Shown here piece by piece: positions 40,674 through 50,188 of a DNA stretch of 64,000 nucleotides (position 1 is the first letter of the stretch; every line of letters begins with the position of its first letter). Origin of the DNA: Phaeodactylum tricornutum CCAP 1055/1 (Eukaryota > Bacillariophyta > Bacillariophyceae > Surirellales > Neidiaceae); NCBI RefSeq assembly GCF_000150955.2, contig NC_011685.1:1-64000 (forward strand). Direction: 5' to 3'. Below the pieces are notes generated by a model, which ran no database searches, had not been told where the DNA came from, and worked only from the letters and a program-made list of their open reading frames with translations. Made by a program: the position numbers and the translations under genes.

Positions 40674-41897
40674 TCACCCGTATTCGTAGTCAATGTCATT
40701 CTGAAGAGCAATTCCGTACGCTGCGTCGAAGCCATCTTCTCCGTTGTCGGATCCCGCGTGTGCTGACTGGGAGCTATTTTGGTCTTCACCAAAACAAACA
40801 ATACGCCTTCGATATGTAACATCCGGCAAACAAGGATCATTGGAATCACTATCACTTTCACCCCACGCATCCTCATCAGGATAATCATTACCCATCCAAT
40901 ATTCATCATTGGAGTCTTCTTCGTCTTGATTGGATTGTGCAGTAGCACTTCCTTTGATTCCGGCTGGAATTTCTAGAACTAGCTTACCCTTTTCGTTCCA
41001 ATAGCCTACCCCACCAAACAATGAGCAAGCAATTGGCTCTTCTATTAGGGCATCCGGGGCTTCTGCATCAGTATTAAGTGACGGCTCATCATCCATACAA
41101 TAAATATCGTACACGTAGTTGCCATGATCTGCCCCAAAGGCTTCCAATACAGCGCACATTTGCGTATTGCCCGAAAGCTGTGCGACTTGATAGGGTGTGC
41201 GCCCTTCAGCATCCAAAGTGTCGGCCATGTTATCCAGATTACGGGATAAGAGATCGGTCGCATGTTGCACCTCATTCCACACAGCGCAGGAATGCAAAAG
41301 ATTTCCATATTTATCGTTACACCATTCTAGCCAAGACTGATCCATTAATCTAGAGTCGGTCAAGATCAAATTCATGTGTTGCTGAATCGTTGTTTCCCCT
41401 CGATGAACGGATTGCAGAGAGTCATCAACAAGTCGACTTAGCGGGTCCAAAACTCGGTACCCCAGTGATTTGGCGACGGACGGAGCGGAAGTTTGCGCTT
41501 TTAGTAGACTTGGGGCGTCCTCGGTTGTTTCTACAAGCTTCAGTCGTCGTCGCTTGTGACGTTGTAATTCGGCAGCAAGAGGGAGATCAGTGAATTCATC
41601 ATCGGACAGAATAGCGTCAATAACTCGAAACGAACGGCGCTTGGCCTTTGTGTCGATCTCCTCTGATTCAGTTGAAGTCGAGTCTAAACGACGCCACACG
41701 GTAGATCGTTTGCGCAATTTTCGGGGCTGCGCTTCGTCGTGTTGCAATGATAACGATGCGGTCAGATCCTGAATAGCTTCATCGTCAGTTCGATCTCGTT
41801 TTCGGCTATCTTCAATGCCTTCTAGCCGAATCATCGTCAAGGCCGTGCCAGCGTTACGTCTTCGTCGCACTCGCAAGTACGTCTGTTCTTCTGCCAT
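40674..41897 (-). CDS. Iwr1/SLC7A6OS-like protein with ankyrin-type insert
   Basis: 407 residues from the ATG at 41897, no intron. The N-terminus TYLRVRRRRNAGTALTMIRL is the basic start typical of Iwr1 (SLC7A6OS) proteins, which escort assembled RNA polymerase II into the nucleus. Near the C-terminus, EEDSNDEYWMGNDYPDEDAW is the acidic Iwr1 signature. Between them, about residues 195-275, is a segment reading as one or two ankyrin-like repeats (NKYGNLLHSCAVWNEVQHA-type spacing; EGRTPYQVAQLSGNTQMCAV). That insert is not a usual part of the family. It is divergently arranged with the COA3-like gene. Alternative: an ankyrin protein with a chance acidic motif, judged less likely. Confidence 0.6.
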   Translation of the reverse strand: MAEEQTYLRVRRRRNAGTALTMIRLEGIEDSRKRDRTDDEAIQDLTASLSLQHDEAQPRKLRKRSTVWRRLDSTSTESEEIDTKAKRRSFRVIDAILSDDEFTDLPLAAELQRHKRRRLKLVETTEDAPSLLKAQTSAPSVAKSLGYRVLDPLSRLVDDSLQSVHRGETTIQQHMNLILTDSRLMDQSWLEWCNDKYGNLLHSCAVWNEVQHATDLLSRNLDNMADTLDAEGRTPYQVAQLSGNTQMCAVLEAFGADHGNYVYDIYCMDDEPSLNTDAEAPDALIEEPIACSLFGGVGYWNEKGKLVLEIPAGIKGSATAQSNQDEEDSNDEYWMGNDYPDEDAWGESDSDSNDPCLPDVTYRRRIVCFGEDQNSSQSAHAGSDNGEDGFDAAYGIALQNDIDYEYG

Positions 41898-42362
41898 TGG
41901 AAGAACGTTTCTACAATATTAGTCGATGTTTCTGGTTTTGCTCTATCGTGACAGAGGCGAGTGAGGGGGCAAGAGATACGAGGACGGAATGAGGAAAACG
42001 CGCGTTAATATCAGCTTCACCCCCTGACCAGCTTGGCTTTGGCCTCATAGTGTCCGTTGAGAGGGGATTGCGTGTTTCGATAAGAGAGCGGTGTGGTTGC
42101 ATTGATTTCGTTCCCTCGTCGCCACTACGAGGCGTGGAAGGGGCAGGGGTTCTGGGTTCATTCACTGTCACCGTCAGTCTGATGTGCGATGGACACCATT
42201 AGTTGAACCCTTCGCTGTTTGTGCGACGAAGGGGGCTGGGCTCACCGTGAGAGCGGGCACGGTATACCCGGGTTCCAGTTTCGGACTGTTTCTCCAACTC
42301 AGAAATACCAGACACTGGTAGATATTGGACCGTAGATTCCCTATTTTTGTGTGATTGGAACC
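41898..42362. promoter_or_regulatory. Shared divergent promoter region, Iwr1-like / COA3-like
   Basis: 465 bp between two divergent starts. No coding frame with support. A palindrome-rich stretch lies around 42105-42180. Specific transcription factor sites were not identified. Confidence 0.4.
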
Positions 42363-42845
42363 ATGGCCAGCCGAGCTGTCTTCGTGTCTACTAGACGCTA
42401 TCTGTCGTCTACTTCCACAAAAGATCGCGTTGGAACCTTCGTTCAGCGATCGAAACCTACCAACGAGCCGAACGCTGTACCGAAAGCGCCCTTGGCCGGC
42501 GAAACCACTGCATTACCCGAAGAAGAAGCCGCGATCCCTCATGAGACACAGGTGAAAAACGGCGCGCTTGCTGTTTCTCTCTTGGCATTTTGTGTTGGTG
42601 TGGCCTGGTATTCTATGAATGCTGTTGGGCAAGCCGGAGGGGATAAGGACGACCCGCTCGCGGCGCTGAAAGAAGAAGCTGCTGTTGCGCAGGTAAAACA
42701 AGATCGCGAAGCTCAGACGTCAGATGAAGCCACTTCGATGCTGGAAAGTTTCCAATCCGGAGAGTTCGATCCTGACAAGTACGAAGAACTGGAAGCTGAA
42801 CAAGAAGCAGCGAACCGTAAGAGTCCTTGGTATAAATTCTGGTAA
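42363..42845 (+). CDS. Mitochondrial COA3-like cytochrome oxidase assembly protein
   Basis: 160 residues from the ATG at 42363 (context ACCATGG). The N-terminus MASRAVFVSTRRYLSSTSTK is Arg/Ser-rich without acids, a typical mitochondrial presequence. After an acidic Pro/Glu stretch there is one membrane segment (ALAVSLLAFCVGVAWYSMNA) with the Y-S-M/I-N/x-A-V ending seen in COA3/Cox25 proteins, then a charged tail ending KSPWYKFW. COA3 helps couple COX1 synthesis and assembly in the inner membrane. The family call rests on the single helix and topology, so it is tentative; mitochondrial membrane location is better supported. Confidence 0.5.
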   Translation: MASRAVFVSTRRYLSSTSTKDRVGTFVQRSKPTNEPNAVPKAPLAGETTALPEEEAAIPHETQVKNGALAVSLLAFCVGVAWYSMNAVGQAGGDKDDPLAALKEEAAVAQVKQDREAQTSDEATSMLESFQSGEFDPDKYEELEAEQEAANRKSPWYKFW

Positions 42846-43839
42846 TTAGAAATAAAATAGCTTGTATTTCTATTAAGGTTAGTTCCTGCCGAATTACTCG
42901 CAATATTTATTCGATGCCTGGCGTAAACAATCACTTGGCCAGACTGGGGTCGTCTTCGACGGCGTGTTTACACCATCTCTGAGATGGGATGTGCCGAAAG
43001 GGCGGAATAGGACGCCGCTCCTTTGCGGCGGAGACCTGAAAAATCCCCATCGCAATGATAAGGATCGCAGCGGACGCAATTCCGGTATTTCGCTTCCAGG
43101 CTACTGGAGCAGGCCACCAACCTCCAGAAGGAGACCATACCTAAACAAATTGGTAAAGGGGTGGATGTTAATAATGGTGGCGCGCAGTCGACGAACGATA
43201 CTGTGATGGTTCGTGATGGATCATTTTCGGCGGATCACACCCAACACTAACCACGTAATTGCCAAATTAATAAAAACAAATCTTTATCATGTAAAGAGTA
43301 TTCACGTAAGAGCACTTACTTTGGGTACGTAATACCAGCCGCCTCCTCCCATGGCTGTTTAACTGACTTTGACAGTGAATCGATTCACCCACTCACACTC
43401 ATACAGTCACAGCAAGTTTGCTTTGTATGTAAAGTTCTGGACGTTCCCATCCCCGCTGCTCCATCTGTTGACTGCGAGAAGAAGCCTCTTACGCAACTGG
43501 TTATGGTACAATATACGACACGTGGGAAAGCGGGAATCAGGAGTCTCGAAATCTTTCTGACGTTCAGCATCTTTTACAGAGCGCACACAATTATCTTCGA
43601 TTCCGCGATTCCAAACAGTTTTCTTGCTTTCGTCCATCCCTGACTCTGAATGTTGACTTTGATGAACAGTGAAGACTCTTCACTGAAGACCTATCGATCG
43701 TTGGATCGCAGACGCACGATTGAGTCACCGGGATACCAGAGAATCCTAACATTTACGTAACAAGTTTTTGATTTACAGCCTTACATGTCATCGGCAGTAA
43801 ATTCATCTCAAGATTAGCAGTTCATACTACCTGTAAATC
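42846..43839. other. Intergenic region upstream of the heme lyase gene
   Basis: About 1 kb without a convincing gene. It should hold the 3' end of the COA3-like transcript and the promoter of the heme lyase. A GC-rich hairpin-like stretch (GACGCCGCTCCTTTGCGGCGG) lies near 43011. No RNA gene was recognised. Confidence 0.4.
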
Positions 43840-45472
43840 ATGGGAGGAGGGTTGTCGAAACATGAAGATGAAATGAGGGCTGAACAAGAGCATAGGGAGT
43901 TGCCATCGGCTGTTCCCACGCTAAACAAAGCTATCGAAGTAGCCGCCTCGGACGCCTATGGAGTCACCAATGAGAGTAGATGTCCCATGAAACGTGGGGA
44001 TGGGTCGTACACCTTTGATTGGTGGAAGGTTTTAACATGTCCTCAATTTCCTCATGGGCCAAGCGGAAAGAAGCCAATCGCGGAAGAAGAAGTGCGTCAG
44101 CTTGTGCAGGATGGCGTGCCATCATCCTCGCAGTCAGTATTGAACGCATCGAACGGTACAGGATCTGATCAGTGTCCTGTCAGTCATGACAACGCTAGAA
44201 AGGAAGATGGCTGTCCAGTCAAGCATTCTGAGTACAATGTTTATTCGCAGCCGATCGATCCAAAAAACAACATGCCAAAAATTGCCAATCAGCTACCGGC
44301 ACCGGGACAATCTAAAGAGCTACCCACGGAGAGAGTCCACAGTACAATTCCGAAGGTGTGTGAGCATTGCCTTAGGAGACTATGAAAAAACCCAGTGTTT
44401 GTGTCCAAAAATAATGAGGGAGTCGAGCGAGTTGCTCTGTCGCTGATATTACGCTTTCTTTTCGGTTTTACAGGGCGGAACGGACAACTCCACGTGGACG
44501 TATCCATCTCCGCAAATGTTTTACAACGCCTTGGCTCGCAAAGGTAAACTGGGCGATACAGACGAAGATGATATTATCAGCGTCGTGGCGTTGCACAACA
44601 ACATGAACGAAAAGACTTGGCAAAAAGTTTTGGAATGGGAGAAAGTGCTATGCGCCAACTCTGCGACACTTCCAAAGCTGTTGAGGTTTCAAGGACGGCC
44701 GTCGGACTTGTCACCGAAAGCGGCTTTTAAGCATTACGTGCTCGGGCACCCGATGCCTTATGACCGTCACGATTGGACTGTGCTGCGGGCCGATGGAACA
44801 ACTGTGCGGTACGTAATTGATTACTACCACGACGATACAAAGGCACGGGACGAGGCTTCTTCAGCATTGCCCGAGTTGAGCGATGCTGAAGCAACACCTT
44901 CTCTTTTGGTGGACGTACGTCCCGCGCTCGATAGTCCAGTACAACTGTACAACCGGGTGTTGGCCATGCCTTACGCTCGCCGGGTCGCAGATACTACGCC
45001 GTTTGAGCCTCTACCGATGCGACCCACCGAAACGATGAGATCGCAAGTATCCGAATCAGTGCAGGTATGGGAGAGTATTCAAGCTACCGCACGTAAAAAA
45101 TTTCAGGAACCGGAAAACGAGGAAGCTGAACGACTCTCGTCCAAGGACGCGAAAAAGCTGGCCGCTTCATTTTCCAAGATGTTAAAGGAGTGTCGGACTG
45201 AGCAGCATGCGATTGATCATTGCGAATCCGAAAAGGAGTGTTCCAAAGCAAGCGTTGATTTGACTATTTGTATGGCCAAGATTGTTTGTCCCATTCAACA
45301 CCAAGCTCTTGTGAAGACTGTTATGAATGATGATGAAAGTGTCACGGAGGAGGAGTCGGAGGCAAAAGTGGAAGCGATATTGGCTGCTGTACATGACTGT
45401 GTCGTGCTGAAAACAGGGCAACAACGTGCTGCAAAAGAGCAATATCCCCATATGTTTACAAATAAGCAATAG
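43840..45472 (+). CDS. Holocytochrome c synthase (cytochrome c heme lyase) with C-terminal twin CX9C domain
   Basis: Exons 43840-44355 and 44474-45472, with a 118-base GT-AG intron, give 504 residues. Heme lyase attaches heme to apocytochrome c in the mitochondrial intermembrane space. The N-terminal third has three heme-regulatory CP motifs (RCPMKRGDG, QCPVSHDN, GCPVKHSE). The core has FDWWKVLTCPQFPHG, the exon junction IPKGG, YPSPQMFYNALARKG, RFQGRPSDLSPKA and the conserved GHPMPYDRHDWTV (His near 264), so all family signatures are present. After the usual end of the family, about residues 405-450 hold CRTEQHAIDHC and CSKASVDLTIC, two CX9C motifs separated by five residues, the Mia40-dependent import/oxidation fold. 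That extension is unusual. No presequence is visible, as is normal for this enzyme. Confidence 0.9.
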
Positions 45473-46827
45473 GTCTACGTGATAGTTCTAACGCAGTTGT
45501 CTTTTCCCCTCCCTTTTGAGTTAAGTCTCCATTTGTATCTTTTGCATGCAGCCTAAATATACACCACACTCCGTAATAACAGATACAACCGACGTATACA
45601 ATCCACATGAAAGCAGCATTCCAGTGCTGATAAATATACTTGTGTTCCATCTACCAATATGTAGATGGCTGGAGAGAAAACAGAGTTAGTTCTTCTGAAA
45701 CTACCAACGATTCCAATGTAGTATCCAACAAGAGTAGAGCGATGAAGAAGCAGGTCTGCTGAAGTAACAATATCAATTTGCCATATTAACCAAAACTTAA
45801 CGTACGCGAAAGCGTAGGACAGTGTCGCTTCACAGAGTTGTGAGCGGAGTCAACGCCGACGTCGTCTTGCTCCTCGAATAAGGAAGAAACCAGTCCGATT
45901 GGAGAGATACTACTATCCATTTTGCTGACGAGAAAGGCGTTATGGATCCCGCCAATGGTTGTCATAGGCTCTCCAGAAAGGGAATAAGCTGATCGACAAG
46001 TAGGTGATGGTCAAAAAAGAACTAAAGGAAACTGAATGTTCCCGATTAATCCAAACACCCAAATTTGACGACAGACTGAAGTGTCATGATTCCTCTTGCC
46101 TTGAAGGTGCGACACATTTTCGGTCCGGCCGTTTCTCGCTACAACGGTACCGTCGAAACCTCGCTTTCTTGTCACATTTGTTTCACACGTACGCTAGCGA
46201 AGTCCACTAAAGGGCCCAGGCGGACCCTCAGAAGAGCAGATTCATGTGTATTAAAGAACTGAGAGCAGCTTTGGACGTGCAGTGCGTGAAAATTATGCGC
46301 AAGAACAGCCAATTCAGGTAAGTCAAAATTGATAAAATTCCGTTAATCTGACGCATCGGCTCAACCATGCGTGGTACTATTAGCTGATACACCATATAGA
46401 GATAAGCGGAAAACAACCCGGCACTGTAAGACCTGTCAAATGTAGTGTCGTCCTTTGGAGTTTCCCTCTTAAAAAGCCAAAGTTATGACACACTCGAAGA
46501 CCAGCAGTAAGAATCTTCGGAAGGACTGCAACCGTGCGTCTGGCATAAAAATGTGGAAAGATTTGAAAGTATTTCATCCAGTTCTTCCAAGGTTGTGGGG
46601 CGTCGCAAATTTTTCAAATGAACATGGCTGCTTTGGCTTAGATTGAAAAATATTTGGGTCATCTCGATTCTTGAGTTGACAGAACGTGGGCGTAAACTGA
46701 TGACTTGGAAGGAAACAATTGCCTACCGAGTCTGAACAATAATACTCAAAGCCATTGAAGTCACCACTTGTACTTGTGTTAAGCGAATCACTTTCACGAA
46801 ATATTTCAGCTTCCTGAACGATCTTCT
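45473..46827. other. Intergenic region between two convergent genes
   Basis: About 1.35 kb between the end of the heme lyase and the end of the HI0933-type gene, which converge. Only short open frames without recognisable content. No repeat or RNA gene found. Long for a convergent spacer in such a compact genome, so a small unrecognised gene or non-coding RNA cannot be excluded. Confidence 0.4.
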
Positions 46828-48456
46828 CTAATCTTCAACCAATGAAAAATCTTGATTGGAAGGCAAAGATTGAGCAGAAAATGTAGCAGCACTGCTACCC
46901 GCTACATACCCAGTCCCCCAACAGTTCATAAAATTAAATCCACCGGTCACACCATCTACGTTCAGAAGTTCACCGCATACAAATAGACCTGGGCACGACT
47001 TGACTTGCATGGTTTTCATGTCCATCTGCTTCAAATCAACACCCCCTGCCGTCACGAACTCTTCTTTGAATGTTCCTTTTCCGGTTAGCTGCAATGGACA
47101 GGCTGTTACCAATAAAGCGAGCTGGCGCGTTATCTTTTTAGAAGCCTGTCCCCAGGTTTGGTCAAGTGCGAAGCCCGAGCATCCGACGAGGGAAGCCCAC
47201 AACCGGCGCGGCAAGGCAGTACTACCGTCAGACAAAAACAGTGGGCATATACTAGAAACAGTCTTTTTGGGATTTGTCCCTGTGATCATCCACAGCGCTT
47301 CGAAAACGTCGTCAACGTTTCCCAACGAGGGTGCCCAGTGTACAGTCAACTTGCCTCGGTAATTCGCTCCATTGAGCTCTCGGGCTCCAAATGCAGACAA
47401 GCGCAAGGCCGCTGGCCCTGACAACCCGTGGTGGGTTATCAGCAAAGGACCTTGTTGCTCCAAAACAGATTTTTTCGTATTCGTCGTTATAGTGATATCC
47501 CCGGGGACCTCCAAGGTTGGTTGTTGAGCAAGCACTTGGTACGAAATTTTCCCCAATGGCACCGATACGCCTGAGAGTCCGTGCAAGACACCGCCTTCTT
47601 TGACGTCGAGCTTGGCATTGAGAGTGAACAGAGATGGTACAGTCGGAACCATATCAAGTCCAAGCGACGACGCTAGCTTGTAGCCGATGGGTGCCGATCC
47701 CGTAGCGAGTATCACAGCGTCGAACGCCCGAGAGAAACTCTCTTTCTCAGAACCTTGGTTCTTTTGTAGATAATCAACAACAAATTTGCTTCCATCTATC
47801 TTTATTTCTTCAACTTTGGCACGATGTTTGATCGAGACGCTGGCATCGTCGGCAGATTCCAGTAGCGCCTTGATGATAGTTTGCGAATTATCCGTGGTTG
47901 GAAACATGCGACCGTCATTCTCAGTCTTGAGTGTTACACCACGACTGGTAAACCACTCTTGCGCCATTTTGGGCGAGAAGTGCTTGTGTAGGATTCCGTT
48001 GAGTTCTCGACGCCCTCGAGGATAGCCGGCAAGGAGTTCTGGAACAGCCTTAGCGGTATCGTGCAGGACGTTGCATCGTCCTCCACCTGAAATTTTCACC
48101 TTCGACAACGTATCGGAGCCAGCTTCTAGCACCGTCACAATGGCACCAGCCTCGGCCGCGGCGATCGAAGCAAATATTCCTACATCGTGAAACGCGTGAG
48201 AATCAATGAAACCTTTTGATGTCGATAAGTTCCGATGACCAAGTGAAAGCCGGATCCTCCGAGGAATGGTCGACCGGAGTGTATTCAAACAAAGTATTGA
48301 ATGTCACAGGCACTCACCACTCGCGCCTCCTCCTATGACTGCAATTCGATTTAATGCGGAAACAAGCATTCTGTTGCTTGTCCAGATGAGTCCTATTGAA
48401 ACAATAGACAAAGATGTTTTTTTGGCAGTGAACCGAAACAGACTCGGAAATCCCAT
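46828..48456 (-). CDS. HI0933/YhiN-family FAD-dependent oxidoreductase (2 exons)
   Basis: Exons 48456-48318 and 48179-46828 on the minus strand, with a 138-base GT-AG intron, give 496 residues. The intron splits the dinucleotide-binding motif: AVIGGGASG in exon 1 and IFASIAAAEAGAIVTVLEAG in exon 2 together make a textbook Rossmann start. Family marks follow: KISGGGRCNV, FPTTDNSQTIIKALL, DAVILATGSAP, THHGLSGPAALRLSA, EEFVTAGGVDL and, at the end, GLFVCGELLNVDGVTGGFN with FMNCWGTGYVAG. The N-terminus is basic with a hydrophobic stretch, so organelle targeting is likely. Bacterial members (~400 aa) are flavoproteins of largely unknown substrate. The start at 48456 is the only ATG before the motif in a good context. 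Confidence 0.88.
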
Positions 48457-48918
48457 GGTGGACAGGTAGATTTTCTTGCGAGACAAATGTGAGGTCCGTT
48501 GATGTTGAAAATCATGTTGGGTTTATACTGTTGGTAGCGGTGGATGCGTTTCTATTCGTGTATGATTTAATCGTGTTGGTGACGCTCTGGTCGTTTGTTC
48601 GGTCCCAGATGGCCACCAAAAATGCGTTCTCACGTTTCACAATCGCTCTGCCAATCTCTTGTATAAGTGTATATCAGTTAAGATTTGTTTTGTCGTCTAC
48701 GACATGAGCTGCATGTGGCACCTTGCAAATTCTCGACTGTTTGTCATACGGCGGTTTCTTTCGGCATGCAAGCAAAAATCAAAATCTTTGGTTTTGGACG
48801 GAATCCTCCTATTCTCGTCTTCAGGCCTCGAGATAGACAGACGTTTGGCTTGTCAGAGTAATACTGGGACTTTGAAGGGCGTAATCAAAAGACCTTGCTA
48901 ACGCGCGTGGTGGTCACG
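48457..48918. promoter_or_regulatory. Shared divergent promoter region, HI0933-type / SLOG-type
   Basis: 462 bp between divergent starts. No supported coding frame and no recognised regulatory motif. Confidence 0.4.
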
Positions 48919-49969
48919 ATGACGCGAAGAAAGACTGTGGGGAGGGTTTTTGAACTACGCAAACTGTTCGCCTACTTTGCGACCTATTCTGCTATAGCTA
49001 TGGCTTCCTTCTCCGCCGAAGCATTCATTCCATCGAGCAAAGCCCACACGAATACATTGTCAGCGTCTTTTTGTTGGTACCCTTTACAAGTATCATCAGG
49101 ACGCAGTGAGCCTTTGGTTCTCGCATCTATTTTAAGGAACGAAGAATCACTTTCGAATTCCGATACCTCCGAACAGGTCGATCATCGTCTCTCACCTGAA
49201 AACGCCAAGAAACAGATCGATAAGGATGTTGGCGGCTACGATCCATCCGAGGGCATTGCAGGCGAACGAGAAATCAACGTTGGCGACCCCCAGATTAAGT
49301 TAATTGAAAAAGAGCGCTCCGTCACCTCGATTCTCAAAGAGCTTGCCGCGATTCAACAACAAGGTCCTCAAAAATATTGCATTCTTGGTACACGCCACTG
49401 CTCTTTCTTGCATCAGCAAATCATTGAACTACTGTAAGTTTTTTCGTAAGGAAGGAGATTCGCTGTCTATTGGTCGTTGCTCAAAAGTCCTTGTTGATTT
49501 TCACTCGTACTCTATGTCCTCTTTGATGGGCTACGGAATCAATTCGAACCATGCTTGGACGCACGTTCGCTCCTACTCTATTTCACGTCTTGGCCGGCTC
49601 AGCGCCTATGCTTTGGTACTTTCAGGTAATCACGTTTATACTTCTGGCGCGGGAGGGACTCACGGGGCCGCGATTCGTGGAGCTCTCCGTGCTGAACGTC
49701 CAGATTTGCTTACCGTAGTTTTGCCGCAATCCATGTCGAAACAGACAAGAGATAGTCAAGCATTACTGAAGAAGGTTGACGACGTCATCGCTATGCCACA
49801 AAACGATGAAATGAGTCTAGATATTGCATCACGTATTTGCAACTCTTACTTACTGTCGCAAACGGACCAGCTAATTTCATTCGCCTTTCACGAATCCACA
49901 ACGGTAATCGAAGCTACTAAGGAAGCGAAGAAACTGGACATGCTGGTAACAGTCCTCTTTCTGGACTAG
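48919..49969 (+). CDS. Plastid-targeted SLOG/DprA-like protein (2 exons)
   Basis: Exons 48919-49433 and 49603-49969, with a 169-base GT-AG intron, give 293 residues. The N-terminus has a signal-like helix ending in ASFSAEAFIPSS; Ala-Phe at cleavage is the diatom plastid import signature. The mature part reads YCILGTRHCSFLHQQIIELL, then (exon 2) AYALVLSGNHVYTSGAGGTH, GAAIRGALRAERPDLLTVVL, PQSMSKQTRDSQALLKKVDD, SRICNSYLLSQTDQLISFAF. This matches a small Rossmann-like family conserved in cyanobacteria and plastids, often labelled DNA recombination-mediator protein A; its true function is unknown. The TSGAGGTHGAA loop is the likely nucleotide-binding site. Plastid origin from the cyanobacterial ancestor is likely. 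Confidence 0.7.
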
Positions 49970-50140
49970 AACGTGCCCCCTTTTTAGCAGTAGCGCTGCA
50001 AGTCAAGGGACACGGCTATGGTACGTATTGACAGTGAAGAGACAACCGAAATCAACGAAAAACAATAACAGCTAGAGCCTAAAATCTATTTTGAAACGGT
50101 ATCGAAGTCTAAGATCAAAGATTCATAGATGATACTCGTA

Positions 50141-50162
50141 TATACATATATATATATATATT
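50141..50162. repeat. TA microsatellite
   Basis: A short (TA)n tract in the 219-bp spacer between two convergent genes, likely in 3' untranslated sequence. Confidence 0.7.
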
Positions 50163-50188
50163 GCTGTAACTTAATTTTGGCGTAACGA

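Noticed and set aside
44396-44515. Two separate genes at 43840-44385 and 44516-45472
   Set aside because: GT-AG junction 44356-44473 joins IPK to GG in frame, restoring the continuous heme lyase signature.
48304-48486. Separate small gene with a GGGASG motif
   Set aside because: It is exon 1 of the HI0933-type flavoprotein; splicing reconstitutes the Rossmann motif.
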